Assembly: GCF_900079725.1 (NCBI RefSeq)
Contig: NZ_LT599032.1
Location: forward strand, 3,666,856 to 3,730,855
Direction of reading: 5' to 3'
Length of the DNA: 64,000 bases
Source of the DNA: an uncultured Dysgonomonas sp.
GTDB lineage: Bacteria > Bacteroidota > Bacteroidia > Bacteroidales > Dysgonomonadaceae
Position numbers and translations under genes: made by a program. Shown piece after piece: positions 55,193 through 64,000 of the stretch. Below the pieces are notes generated by a model, which worked only from the letters and a program-made list of their open reading frames with translations, was not told where the DNA came from and did not search any database. Each line of letters begins with the position of its first letter. Within the stretch, counting starts at the first letter, position 1.

Positions 55193-57220
55193 ATGAGAAA
55201 TAATAAATATTTAATTCTATTGATAAGCTTAGTTCTTTGTCAGGTGAATATCCTGGCGCAGAAGCAATTTACGCTGAAATCACCTGATAGCAAGATTGAA
55301 GTTAATATATCTATAGGTAAAACCATAGGGTATTCAGTGTTTCATCAAGGAGATATGATGCTCGACAAATCTACTGCCACCATGACTCTAGGCGACGGAT
55401 TTAATTATGGCGTCAATGCTAAATTGGAAAAATCATCGACACGGACAATAAATCAAACTATCGACGCCTTTATTTATAAAAAAAATAAGATCGAAGATCA
55501 TTACAATGAACTTTCCTTAAAATTCAAGGGAGACTACAGTGTCATATTCAGGGCATATAATGATGGTATTGCTTATCGTTTTGTGTCTACGTCGAAGAAA
55601 CCTTTTGTAGTTGTAAACGAACAAGCCGATTTCAATTTCCCTGGCGATACCAAAGCCTTTATTCCTTATGTGAGGGATAATCAGTCGAAGAGAGCCAAAA
55701 CCGGCTATCAGAACACAACTTTTGAAATGCAGTTTTATAATTCGTTTGAAAATATATATGAACATAGTTTCTTATCTGAATGGACAAAAGGGCGTTTGGC
55801 TTTTTCACCATTGGTTGTTGAAGGTGCTAACGGAAAAAAGGTATGTTTGGCAGAGGCCGATTTAATGAATTATCCGGGTATGTACCTGTATAATATGACA
55901 GGAGGTAATACTCTCTCCGGCGTATTTGCCCCTTATCCGGATGAAATTAAGCAAGGTGGCCATAATATGTTACAGGGCGAAGTGCATTCCGTAAAACCTT
56001 ATATTGCAAAATTTGACGGGGCTACAGAATTTCCGTGGCGTGCAGTAATCATCTCATCGGAAGATTATGAGCTGACCAATAACGATATGGTATATAAACT
56101 TGCGAGTCCTGCCCATGGAGATTATTCGTGGGTGAAGCCGGGAAAAGTAGCGTGGGACTGGTGGAATAGCTGGAATCTGCATGGTGTGGACTTTAAGACA
56201 GGAGTAAATAACGAAACTTACAAGTATTATATTGATTTCGCTTCAAAATCCGGGATTGAATATGTTATTCTGGATGAAGGATGGGCGGTGAACCTGCAGG
56301 CTGATCTAATGCAGGTTGTTCCGGAAATAAACCTGAAAGAACTGATAGATTATGCCGGCAAGAAAAATGTAGGGCTTATTTTATGGGCAGGATATTGGGC
56401 GCTCAATCGTGATATGGAGGGTATCTGTAAGCATTATTCCGAAATGGGAATAAAAGGATTCAAGGTGGATTTTATGGATAGAGACGATCAGCTGATGGTG
56501 GACTTTCATCACAGAGGAGCTCAGATTGCAGCGAAGTACAAAATGCTGATGGACTATCATGGTACATATAAACCGACGGGATTGCAACGCACTTACCCCA
56601 ATGTTATCAATTTCGAGGGTGTGTTCGGACTGGAGCAGATGAAATGGGATGCAGATACAGATCAGGTAACTTATGATGTTACAATGCCGTTTATCCGTCA
56701 GGTTGCCGGCCCGGTAGACTATACTCAGGGAGCAATGCGTAACGCGACTAAGAGTAATTACAAGTCTGTGTATAGTGAAGCCATGAGTCAGGGTACGCGC
56801 TGCCGCCAACTTGCACAATATATCATATTCGAATCCCCTCTGAATATGCTTTGCGATAACCCATCCAATTATATGCAGGAGAAAGAATGCACAGAATATA
56901 TCGCCTCAGTGCCAACTATTTGGGATAACACAATTTCATTGAACGGGGAAATAGGAAAATATATAAGTATTGCCCGTAAAAAAGGAGATGTATGGTATGT
57001 CGGCTCCATGACTAACTGGGATGCACGAAGCCTTGAACTGGATTTGTCTTTTCTGGGTGAAGGCAAGTTTAAAGGTGAAGTATTTAAGGATGGGGTAAAT
57101 GCCGATAAAGCTGCCCGCGATTATAAGAAAGAGGTTATTGACATTCCCGTAGATCGTAAATTGCCTGTTTCGATGGCTCCGGGTGGGGGATATGTTATAA
57201 AGATATATCCTGTACTTTGA
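55193..57220 (+). CDS. GH97 alpha-glycosidase, probable retaining type
   Basis: This encodes 675 residues with a signal peptide (ending NILAQ). An N-terminal GH97 beta-sandwich (FTLKSPDSKIEVNISIGKTIGYSV) leads into a TIM barrel (VAWDWWNSWNLHGVDFKTGVNNETYKYYIDFASKSGIEYVILDEGWA; GIKGFKVDFMDRDDQ; NVINFEGVFGLEQMKW) and a C-terminal domain. GH97 splits into inverting enzymes (SusB type) and retaining enzymes (BT1871 type) that use an Asp nucleophile. Asp426 in KVDFMDRDD and Glu475 in NFEGVFG fit the retaining type, so alpha-galactosidase or a related activity is possible. It stands alone between repeats, not in a SusCD locus. Confidence 0.92.
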   Translation: MRNNKYLILLISLVLCQVNILAQKQFTLKSPDSKIEVNISIGKTIGYSVFHQGDMMLDKSTATMTLGDGFNYGVNAKLEKSSTRTINQTIDAFIYKKNKIEDHYNELSLKFKGDYSVIFRAYNDGIAYRFVSTSKKPFVVVNEQADFNFPGDTKAFIPYVRDNQSKRAKTGYQNTTFEMQFYNSFENIYEHSFLSEWTKGRLAFSPLVVEGANGKKVCLAEADLMNYPGMYLYNMTGGNTLSGVFAPYPDEIKQGGHNMLQGEVHSVKPYIAKFDGATEFPWRAVIISSEDYELTNNDMVYKLASPAHGDYSWVKPGKVAWDWWNSWNLHGVDFKTGVNNETYKYYIDFASKSGIEYVILDEGWAVNLQADLMQVVPEINLKELIDYAGKKNVGLILWAGYWALNRDMEGICKHYSEMGIKGFKVDFMDRDDQLMVDFHHRGAQIAAKYKMLMDYHGTYKPTGLQRTYPNVINFEGVFGLEQMKWDADTDQVTYDVTMPFIRQVAGPVDYTQGAMRNATKSNYKSVYSEAMSQGTRCRQLAQYIIFESPLNMLCDNPSNYMQEKECTEYIASVPTIWDNTISLNGEIGKYISIARKKGDVWYVGSMTNWDARSLELDLSFLGEGKFKGEVFKDGVNADKAARDYKKEVIDIPVDRKLPVSMAPGGGYVIKIYPVL

Positions 57221-57267
57221 TGACATCTGCATATGATAATCTAAAGGGGTTGAATTCATAAAGTTGT

Positions 57268-59337
57268 TTAATTGTGTAGGACATTACTAGGGAAGATACC
57301 ATGGCAATAAGTCAATGTCAGTTTATGCATTGCTCTGGTAACAGCGATATAGAGCATACCCAGGCCGATTTCTGATTGATAATTTTCATTGTCGGCCTGA
57401 GGTATAATAACTTCATCAAATTCCAGTCCTTTTGCCATATGTGCCGAAGTGATGATGATGCCTTGTATAAAGGCTGAACTCTGATTTGAGAGGAAATATA
57501 TATCGTTGCTATATACTTTGAGCTTTTCAGACATCTCTTTCGCCTGTAATTCTGTCTTACAGATTATACCAAGCGATTTGTATGCTGAATCTTTAAAAGT
57601 AGAAATCAAATCAGAGATATAGTGTATTTCTTCCTCTTGGTTCTCGAACTTTAGGATTTTTGGTTGTTCTCCGTGTCTTGCAGCCGTTTCCAATTCGTTA
57701 TTGGTTCGTATGTTCTGTGCCAGATTGGTGATTTCACAGGTTGAACGGTAACTTTTACAAAGTTTCATTATTTCTCCAGCTGTCAGTACTTCCCTGATCA
57801 TGTTTGCTGAAGATGAACCGTAAGGATTTACCGACTGGCCAGCATCTCCTAATATTGTTTTGCGGCAAGGGTAAAGCTTCTGTAAAATACGATATTGTAT
57901 AGGTGAATAGTCCTGCATTTCATCTACCAGGAGATGTTTAACCCGGGATTGTGTATTGCATCCATTCAGAGCATTGCGAAGATATGCTAAAGGCGCAAGG
58001 TCGGAGTATTCCAATGTCCTGTTTTTACGCATTTTAAACATATCAGGGTTTCCTGTCCATTGAAAGAAGTCTTTGTAAAGTTGGATGTCGTTATTGCCGG
58101 CGAACATTTTACTTATCTCTTTTTTGAGTATATTTCGTTCTGCTGTGGTAATAGTAATCCGATATCGGACTTCCGATATTTCGACAATATAACTGGTCAT
58201 TGCCCCGAACCTTCGGCGCATTGGATATCGACTGAATCTTCGGAATTGTTTATCTATAAAATCAGCAGGGATCGTAATCTGCTTTGTCAGTTTTACATCT
58301 GTAGCTTTAAAGTAAGAGTTCTCTATATGAAGGATAAAGCGGTCAAGCTGAGAGATAAAACCTAAAGTTGCTTTGTATCGTATTCGTTCGATATAACCGG
58401 GGACAGGCTCACAGAGTAATTCATTCACCTGTTCAAAAAAGGTTTGGTATTTATATTTGTTATCTAATACCTCCGATAATATCTGCTCCATACTGGTTTC
58501 AGGAACACTATCCTCTCCCAGCTCGGGAAGTACATTTGATATATAATCGGCAAAGACTTTGTTGGGAGAAATAATCAGTATGTCTTTTGATAAGATGTTC
58601 CCTTTCGTCGTGTATAGAAGATAAGCGATACGATGCAAGGCTATGGATGTTTTTCCTGATCCTGCTACCCCTTGTATTATAAGTGTTTGTGCTTCTTCAT
58701 TGCGAATAATCCGATTTTGTTCCCGTTGAATCATTGCCACAATATTTCTCATCTTATCATCTGTGCCGGAGCGGAGTTCTCTCTGAAGAATATCATCATG
58801 GATGGTGAGGGAACTTTCAATCATAAACTCCATTCTTCCCTTCCGGATACGATATTGACGTTTGAGTGATATATCGCCCTCTATTTGTCCTGTCGGAGAA
58901 TGGTAAACAGCTTCCCCTAATTCATAGTCGTAGAACATATTTGAAATAGGAGCCCGCCAGTCATATATAAGGTTTATTTCATTGATAGTATCATAAAATG
59001 TATGTATGCCGATATAGATAGGAGTTGGATTTTCACTCTCTCCTTTCTCTCTGAAATCTATTCTGCCAAAATAAGGAATATCTATTATTTTACCCAGACG
59101 CTTCCGTTTGTCAATAACACTCTCTCCAATAGCAAAATGATTTAGAATACTTTCTCTCATAGAACGGATTTCGTGAGGGTCGATATCCTTATTCGACCAT
59201 AAATAATCCTTATACTCCTGCAATGTATCTACATGCTCCTTAACGGATGTATCTGTCTGGCTAATCATACGCTTTATTAAGGTTATAACCTTATTTAAAT
59301 ACTCCTGTTCCTGCTTTTCTGTTTTATTAAATACCAT
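57268..59337 (-). CDS. HelD-like UvrD/Rep-family helicase (RNA polymerase recycling factor type)
   Basis: This encodes 689 residues. A coiled-coil-like N-terminal arm precedes a conserved segment typical of HelD proteins (PYFGRIDFREKGE, IYIGIHTFYD, IYDWRAPISNMFYDYELGEA). Walker A is GVAGSGKTSIALHRIAYLLY and Walker B is LLVDEMQDYSPIQYRIL. Later UvrD-type motifs are LGDAGQSVNPYG, CKSYRSTCEI, SAHMAKGLEFDEVIIPQ and YIAVTRAMHKL. All helicase motifs are intact. In Firmicutes and actinobacteria HelD removes stalled RNA polymerase from DNA; a similar role is plausible here. It is leftward, facing GH97. Confidence 0.9.
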   Translation of the reverse strand: MVFNKTEKQEQEYLNKVITLIKRMISQTDTSVKEHVDTLQEYKDYLWSNKDIDPHEIRSMRESILNHFAIGESVIDKRKRLGKIIDIPYFGRIDFREKGESENPTPIYIGIHTFYDTINEINLIYDWRAPISNMFYDYELGEAVYHSPTGQIEGDISLKRQYRIRKGRMEFMIESSLTIHDDILQRELRSGTDDKMRNIVAMIQREQNRIIRNEEAQTLIIQGVAGSGKTSIALHRIAYLLYTTKGNILSKDILIISPNKVFADYISNVLPELGEDSVPETSMEQILSEVLDNKYKYQTFFEQVNELLCEPVPGYIERIRYKATLGFISQLDRFILHIENSYFKATDVKLTKQITIPADFIDKQFRRFSRYPMRRRFGAMTSYIVEISEVRYRITITTAERNILKKEISKMFAGNNDIQLYKDFFQWTGNPDMFKMRKNRTLEYSDLAPLAYLRNALNGCNTQSRVKHLLVDEMQDYSPIQYRILQKLYPCRKTILGDAGQSVNPYGSSSANMIREVLTAGEIMKLCKSYRSTCEITNLAQNIRTNNELETAARHGEQPKILKFENQEEEIHYISDLISTFKDSAYKSLGIICKTELQAKEMSEKLKVYSNDIYFLSNQSSAFIQGIIITSAHMAKGLEFDEVIIPQADNENYQSEIGLGMLYIAVTRAMHKLTLTYCHGIFPSNVLHN

Positions 59338-59535
59338 ATTGTAACAATCTTTGGGGCGATAGTATAAGAAATTTCGGTGCTAAAAGGATTACAAAATTAG
59401 TATATTGTTTGCCTGTAATAAATAGCTATTTATAGCTATTAAGCCTGTAAATAATATAGTATGAACAAAGAAATTTACTATACAATCGCACCTCGCATGG
59501 CAGATATGAAATGGTTGAGTTCGTCTTGAATAAAG

Positions 59536-60300
59536 TTAACAGATAAGACCAAAATTCTTAGCGCAGTTAAGTGCCTCTATAGCATTATTAGCTCCCAGCT
59601 TCAACAGAATTTTTTTACGATGATTATTAATTGTGTAGATGCTAATTTTCAGCTTATCAGCTATCTCTTTACTTAGAAAACCTTTGCTGATTAATAGCAG
59701 GATTTCTTTTTCCCGACTAGTTAATTGTTTATCTGCAGATATAAAAGATGAAGTGATTATTTCTCCTGTTTTTCTATTTATAACTGTTCGTTTTACTTTA
59801 TCGACAGGTATTTGATTCGGAGATATATCCATAACTCCCATAATAATCCATGCCTTGCCACACCTATCTTTCTGAATGACCTGCTGGCGGCTGATTACAT
59901 TTATATATTCCTGTTTTGTATTTCGAATGCGAATCTGAAACATTTGCTGATAATCATTTCTGCATTCGGATGGAAGAGAATATATGAACTGTCCGTGTTC
60001 GATCTGAAAGTCTAACAACTGAGCTCTGTCATCAGGGTGGATTCGCTCTTCCAGTAAATCACCTTGCTTCCTGATCGATCTTATCTGCCCCGGATTATAG
60101 CCAAAGAGAAGAGCGAAATTTTCAGAAGCAAAGTCATATCTTTTCTTAAATACATCAACTGTAAAAATACAACTCGGGCTCATTAGCGAAAATTCCTGTA
60201 TTGATTCTCTTTTCTTATTCCAAAAATCATAGTCTACATCAAGATTATTCATTTGCTGCCTTGACCATAATTCTTCGGGAGTAATTTTGTTGGAAATCAT
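59536..60300 (-). CDS. PAS-LuxR family transcriptional regulator
   Basis: This encodes 254 residues. Residues about 35-165 look like a PAS sensor (CIFTVDVFKKRYDFASENFALLFGYNPGQIRS, HPDDRAQLLDF, QMFQIRIRNTKQEYINV). The C-terminus is a LuxR/GerE HTH (QLTSREKEILLLISKGFLSKEIADKLKISIYTINNHRKKILLKLGANNAIEAL). There is no receiver domain or signal peptide, so it is a cytoplasmic one-component sensor. It is on the same strand as the HelD-like gene, 198 bp upstream of it, and probably has its own promoter. The target genes are unknown. Confidence 0.88.
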   Translation of the reverse strand: MISNKITPEELWSRQQMNNLDVDYDFWNKKRESIQEFSLMSPSCIFTVDVFKKRYDFASENFALLFGYNPGQIRSIRKQGDLLEERIHPDDRAQLLDFQIEHGQFIYSLPSECRNDYQQMFQIRIRNTKQEYINVISRQQVIQKDRCGKAWIIMGVMDISPNQIPVDKVKRTVINRKTGEIITSSFISADKQLTSREKEILLLISKGFLSKEIADKLKISIYTINNHRKKILLKLGANNAIEALNCAKNFGLIC

Positions 60301-60406
60301 AATGTAAAGATAAATATTTTCATGTTATTGATAATTGTAATAAAAGACAACTCCGCTACTTTTCTTGAAATGATGTATCTGATTTATATATAGTATGTTA
60401 TTTATT

Positions 60407-60526
60407 AAAAGGTAACAAAGGTAACAGATATATCAGTCATCAGTTAACAACTTGTATCTCGTGTCTTGTCTACTCGTATCTTATATAACTTAAAACTTAC
60501 GACTTGTTAAAAGTAACAAAGGTAAC
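60407..60526 (-). repeat. 120-bp dispersed repeat, right (inverted) copy
   Basis: This is the reverse complement of the repeat at 54801-54921, differing by about three substitutions, one T-run indel and small changes at its ends. A further GTTACCTTTT motif follows at about 60549. The pair frames 5.5 kb holding GH97, HelD and the LuxR gene. Elsewhere in 60301-61008 I see only AT-rich leader sequence and the promoter at 60952. Confidence 0.85.
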
Positions 60527-60951
60527 ACCTTTTGTAAGTTATCTTCGTTGTTACCTTTTCATCCGATAACACACTTGTCATCTGTATCGTATAGATAAAA
60601 TTATGAAAGAAAAATAGCAGATTTCAACTGCTGATTAATATAATTCAGAGTATCATATTTTAAAAATATAAAGCAGGAAATTGTCATTGTTTTCTCTTCT
60701 CTTAAATATAAATTCTGTAGCTCACTATTTAGAGTTTGAATTCAAGGTACTCAAGAATGAGTTTATTATTTTAAAAAAAAGCCATTGTTGACTATTTTCT
60801 TTAATGACTCCTTTTGTTTATATTATATTGTTGTAAATCAACTATGTGTGTGTCATTTTGTCGTTTATTTGTTGATTTTAGTGACTAAATCGTAATTTAT
60901 TGATACCTACATCTAGGTATGATTTCACTTAAATATAATAAAAAATAGTGA

Positions 60952-60982
60952 TTGTTAGATAAAATTAACAACTATACATTTG
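60952..60982 (+). promoter_or_regulatory. Bacteroidetes-type promoter of the porin/imelysin operon
   Basis: TTG at 60952-60954, a 20-nt spacer and TACATTTG at 60975-60982 match the consensus spacing and both boxes. The predicted start is about 20 nt before the ATG at 61009. No clear Fur box is visible. Confidence 0.65.
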
Positions 60983-61008
60983 TCGTCTATTAGAAATAGA
61001 TAAAATTT

Positions 61009-62310
61009 ATGAAAACCCAGATTACGTTATTAATGCTACTGTCAATCCTCTTCTGTAATAGCATTTTAGCCCAGCAAGAGGTTGTCCCGGAAAAAAGTGA
61101 TACAGTTACTGCAGATACTCCTCCCGAATGGAATTACAATAAATATCGTTTTGGTGGATACGGAGAAATTCTTTTTCAGCAAATGGATTATGGTCCCGAC
61201 AGATATAAAGATCCAGCAGGAGCACCAAGCGACAAACGCTCTTATATATCAATACCCAGAGCCGTATTTTCGTTCGAATATAAATTCAGGCCTGATATTA
61301 TATTTTCCACAGAACTCGAAATAGAATATGGAGGTACAGGCTCTGCGATGGAACTTGAATATGAAGAAGGGGGTGAATATGAGACCGAGATAGAAAAAGG
61401 GGGTGAAATAGAACTGGAACAGTTCCATATAACCAAGCGATTTAGTAACGCCTTTAATATCAGGGTCGGACATATGATAGTTCCTGTCGGTATGACGAAT
61501 GCGCATCATGAACCCATATTCTTTTTCGGTACAACCAGACCAGAGGGTGAATCCACTATCTTACCTTGTACATGGCATGAAACGGGAATATCAGTACTCG
61601 GTTATTTTTCCGGATTCAGATATGAACTAATGCTCGTTAACGGGCTTGACCCCAATGGATTCTCATCTGCCAATTGGATACAAGGCGGACGTCAAAGCAT
61701 ATTTGAGACTTCTACAATGACAAATCCTGCAGTTGCCGGAAGGGTAGAATATAAAGGAATCAAAAATTTGAGATTAAGCGCATCGGGATATTATGGAAAC
61801 ACAGCAAAGAATGCAAGCAAACCTCAAAAGATGACCGGAATAAAAGCTCCTGTCAGTATCATTTCGGCAGACGCCCAATACCTGTCCAAGAATCTGGCAG
61901 TTAGAGGTAATCTTGTTTATGGAAATCTCGGCGCATCGAAGAGAGTATCTCAAATAAATAAAAGTGTATCGAAGAATACAGGTTTCTCCCGCACACCTGT
62001 GGCAAAAAATGCTGTTACATATTCCATTGAGGCCGGATATAATATACTCTCCTTCTTCAAAACAAAAGAAAGGTTGATGCCTTTCGTAAGATATGAGTAC
62101 TACAATAGTGCAGAGAATGTAGAAGAAGGTATGGCCGAAATGCCTATAAACAAGAGAAATGTATTCACATTTGGTGTAAACTATAACCTGTTACCTAATA
62201 TGGTACTGAAAGCTGATTATTCGAACAGAAGGCTTGACGGGGGCAACTATAATGATGAGAATACATTCGGATTGGCTTTGGTGTATACCGGGTGGTTCTT
62301 CAAAAAATAA
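61009..62310 (+). CDS. Outer-membrane porin-like beta-barrel
   Basis: This encodes 433 residues. A signal peptide (ending SILAQ) is followed by a short linker and an amphipathic beta-strand pattern to a C-terminal aromatic region (LALVYTGWFF). It resembles phosphate-selective/OprP-type or related Bacteroidetes porins (YGEILFQQMDYG near the N-terminus; RVGHMIVPVGMTNAHHEPIFFFGTTRPEGE). A strongly acidic insertion (about 108-142, many Glu) may form a cation-attracting loop. It is the first gene of an operon with imelysin and a CXXCH protein, so a role in metal or iron acquisition is plausible but unproven. Confidence 0.75.
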   Translation: MKTQITLLMLLSILFCNSILAQQEVVPEKSDTVTADTPPEWNYNKYRFGGYGEILFQQMDYGPDRYKDPAGAPSDKRSYISIPRAVFSFEYKFRPDIIFSTELEIEYGGTGSAMELEYEEGGEYETEIEKGGEIELEQFHITKRFSNAFNIRVGHMIVPVGMTNAHHEPIFFFGTTRPEGESTILPCTWHETGISVLGYFSGFRYELMLVNGLDPNGFSSANWIQGGRQSIFETSTMTNPAVAGRVEYKGIKNLRLSASGYYGNTAKNASKPQKMTGIKAPVSIISADAQYLSKNLAVRGNLVYGNLGASKRVSQINKSVSKNTGFSRTPVAKNAVTYSIEAGYNILSFFKTKERLMPFVRYEYYNSAENVEEGMAEMPINKRNVFTFGVNYNLLPNMVLKADYSNRRLDGGNYNDENTFGLALVYTGWFFKK

Positions 62311-62366
62311 GAATATAAATTAATCCGAATCCTTTTAATATCAATTTTACATAATAACCAAAAATA

Positions 62367-63527
62367 ATGAAAAAATTAAGCGTTTATTTTTTACTGTTGT
62401 TCTCTGCTTTATATTTCTTTTCTTCATGCGGTGAAGACAGTCCTGAAGGTGAATTTACAGATGATGGGTATGGATATGATTTTACCCAGGTGCTAAAGGT
62501 ATATACAGATGATGTTATACTTCCTACGTATGCAGATATGAAAAATAAGGCATGGACTCTTTACGATGCGGTACAAACATTCAGTACCAGCACAGGAAGA
62601 ACACAAGCAAATCTGAATGCAGTCTGTGCAGCCTGGCGTGCTACACGTATTCCTTGGGAGCAAAGTGAAAGTTGTTTATATGGGCCTGCCGATAAGTTGG
62701 GGCTTGATCCTTCTCTGGACTCGTGGCCTCTGAAAAAAGGAGATATAGATAAAATAATCAATTCAGGAAGTATTACAATCGATAAAATTATGGACCCGGG
62801 TGTTCATGGTTTTCACACAATCGAGTATCTGATATTCTCGGATGGAAATCCTAAAACGCTTTCTTCTACACCTCTTTCTGAATCAGAAATTCAATATTTA
62901 GTAATAGCAACCGAATATCTGAGAAATGACTGCATCATGTTGTGGGCTGCATGGAATGGAACTCAGAGTATCAGTGCAAAGGATCAGGCTGTAATCAATA
63001 CATTTGAAGAAGATCCTACACAATACAATTTTGCGTATAATTTCAAGAATGCGATAACAAGCAGTGGTGTTGATCTTGCTACAATGGATGATGCCATTGA
63101 TAATATAATTGAAGGATGTGCCGGAATCGCAGATGAAGTTGCTGCCCAGAAAATAGGAGCTCCGAGAGATTTGGCTCTGGATGGAAAAACCGACGAAGCG
63201 GTTCTCGAAGTGGAGTCATGGTATAGCTGGAACTCAATCGATGACTATGCAAACAATATCATTAGTATTCGCAACTCGTATTTCGGAGGATTGAATAAAA
63301 CAACATCCAACAGAAGCCAACACAGCATGTCTGTTTTTGTAGAGTCTAAGAATGCAGCTTTAGATGCAGAAATTACTGCGGCAATCGATAAAGCATATAA
63401 AGCGATTAATGAAGGGATGCAACGTCCTTTCCGCAACAATCTGACCGGAATAAAAGTGGATGCGGCAATAGATGCTTGTACAGACTTACAATTGAGTTTC
63501 GAGAAAATTAAACAGTTGAAAGATTAA
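62367..63527 (+). CDS. Imelysin-family (peptidase M75-like) lipoprotein
   Basis: This encodes 386 residues with a lipobox (FFSSC, about residue 21). The imelysin fold is indicated by YTDDVILPTYADM, WRATRIPWEQSESCLYGPAD and the GxHxxE motif in HGFHTIEYL (His150, Glu153), the conserved metal-site signature of iron-regulated imelysins. A second helical repeat ends with LQLSFEKIKQLK. Imelysins are periplasmic or surface proteins linked to iron uptake and are not proven peptidases. It is 56 bp after the porin gene. Confidence 0.9.
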   Translation: MKKLSVYFLLLFSALYFFSSCGEDSPEGEFTDDGYGYDFTQVLKVYTDDVILPTYADMKNKAWTLYDAVQTFSTSTGRTQANLNAVCAAWRATRIPWEQSESCLYGPADKLGLDPSLDSWPLKKGDIDKIINSGSITIDKIMDPGVHGFHTIEYLIFSDGNPKTLSSTPLSESEIQYLVIATEYLRNDCIMLWAAWNGTQSISAKDQAVINTFEEDPTQYNFAYNFKNAITSSGVDLATMDDAIDNIIEGCAGIADEVAAQKIGAPRDLALDGKTDEAVLEVESWYSWNSIDDYANNIISIRNSYFGGLNKTTSNRSQHSMSVFVESKNAALDAEITAAIDKAYKAINEGMQRPFRNNLTGIKVDAAIDACTDLQLSFEKIKQLKD

Positions 63528-63621
63528 GAAATCTCTTTTCTCTATACTAAGTAATCAACTGATAGGAGAATTAAGAAAATAATAAGTTCTTAGATTCTGA
63601 CAGATTTATGAAAAACTATTT

Positions 63622-64000
63622 ATGTTAAGATATAAATTCTTAAAAGTTAGTGTCGTGATGTGTCTTTGCATCACGGCATTTACTGCTTGTAGCGACAACG
63701 ACGATGATATCATTTACAAGCCCAATGGAAAAGTTGCGCATCCGGACGAATTATCGGCCGGAACATCTACCGTATTTATGTCCGGGATCAGGGCATATGA
63801 TACTCCTGCGCCGTGGGTGAAGGGTGATATGTTGACTCGATTCAATCTGGGAGATCAACTTTATGATGATCCCCGGACAACAGATCAGTTCGATCCGAAC
63901 AAAGGAGGTCTTGGTCCTCTCTATGCAGGTTATTCGTGCGGAAGTTGCCATAAGAATGCAGGGCGGACTTATCCCACTCTTTTTTCGGAAGGAGGTTCCG
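63622..64000 (+). CDS. CXXCH lipoprotein, DUF1111-like di-heme protein, N-terminal part (runs off window)
   Basis: The frame is open from the ATG at 63622 to the window end (126 codons). The signal peptide ends at a lipobox (AFTAC, about residue 24), followed by an Asp-rich linker. The c-type heme motif CGSCH (Cys106, Cys109, His110) follows GPLYAGYS. This resembles the DUF1111 or thiol-oxidoreductase-like cytochromes that often accompany imelysin genes. The rest, including any second heme site, is outside the window. It starts 94 bp after imelysin in the same orientation, so an operon is likely. Confidence 0.82.
   Translation, partial: MLRYKFLKVSVVMCLCITAFTACSDNDDDIIYKPNGKVAHPDELSAGTSTVFMSGIRAYDTPAPWVKGDMLTRFNLGDQLYDDPRTTDQFDPNKGGLGPLYAGYSCGSCHKNAGRTYPTLFSEGGS

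Noticed and set aside
54801-60560. CRISPR-like array from repeated CCTTTGTTAC motifs
   Set aside because: The motifs are few, unevenly spaced and part of a longer 120-bp repeat; no cas genes are present.

Overview
The window reads as Bacteroidota, order Bacteroidales, and most resembles Dysgonomonas or a close relative. It is AT-rich and crowded with SusC/SusD outer-membrane nutrient-uptake pairs. Its regulators are of Bacteroidetes type (a hybrid two-component system, an ECF sigma/FecR pair, membrane-spanning one-component regulators), its lipoproteins carry Bacteroidetes lipoboxes, and several leaders match the Bacteroidetes promoter (TTG, about 20 nt, TAnnTTTG). The genus is inference. I saw no tRNA, rRNA, CRISPR array or complete insertion sequence.

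Layout. 1-852 (minus): N-terminal part of a SusC receptor that continues outside the window. 1176-2087: a small HTH gene bounded by 13-bp perfect inverted repeats, possibly a mobile cassette. 2290-18502: a likely alpha-mannan locus with two membrane-spanning regulators (a Reg_prop/AraC protein and a kelch/SARP-like protein), a GH92 alpha-mannosidase, a GH76-like endo-mannanase with a ricin-type lectin domain, SusC, SusD and a LamG-type lipoprotein. 18641-35327: a fructan locus resembling Bacteroides thetaiotaomicron BT1754-BT1765. It has a periplasmic-binding-protein hybrid two-component regulator divergent from GH32, sugar porter, fructokinase, a DUF2961/GH172-like lipoprotein, an IPT/NHL lipoprotein, SusC, SusD and a DUF1735-type lipoprotein.

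35946-46960: an ECF sigma/anti-sigma-controlled SusCD locus with no glycoside hydrolase. It instead has two secreted endonuclease/exonuclease/phosphatase-fold enzymes and two unrecognised lipoproteins. Between the anti-sigma and SusC genes, the minus strand carries a promoter and an intrinsic terminator that together define a likely antisense sRNA of about 119 nt, in the same position as DonS-type sRNAs. 47235-54651: a Tat-type Gfo/Idh/MocA oxidoreductase, a HEAT-DUF1080 protein, a GntP permease and a glycerate kinase, interrupted by a non-coding element of about 700 bp with 81-bp terminal inverted repeats. 55193-60300: GH97, HelD-like helicase and a PAS-LuxR regulator, framed by 120-bp inverted repeats. 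61009-64000: a porin, an imelysin and the start of a CXXCH (DUF1111-like) protein, which looks like an iron- or redox-related operon.

The strongest candidates for undescribed biology are the antisense sRNA plus phosphoesterase SusCD locus, the two families of large inverted-repeat elements, the HTH cassette, and the paired one-component membrane regulators of the mannan locus.
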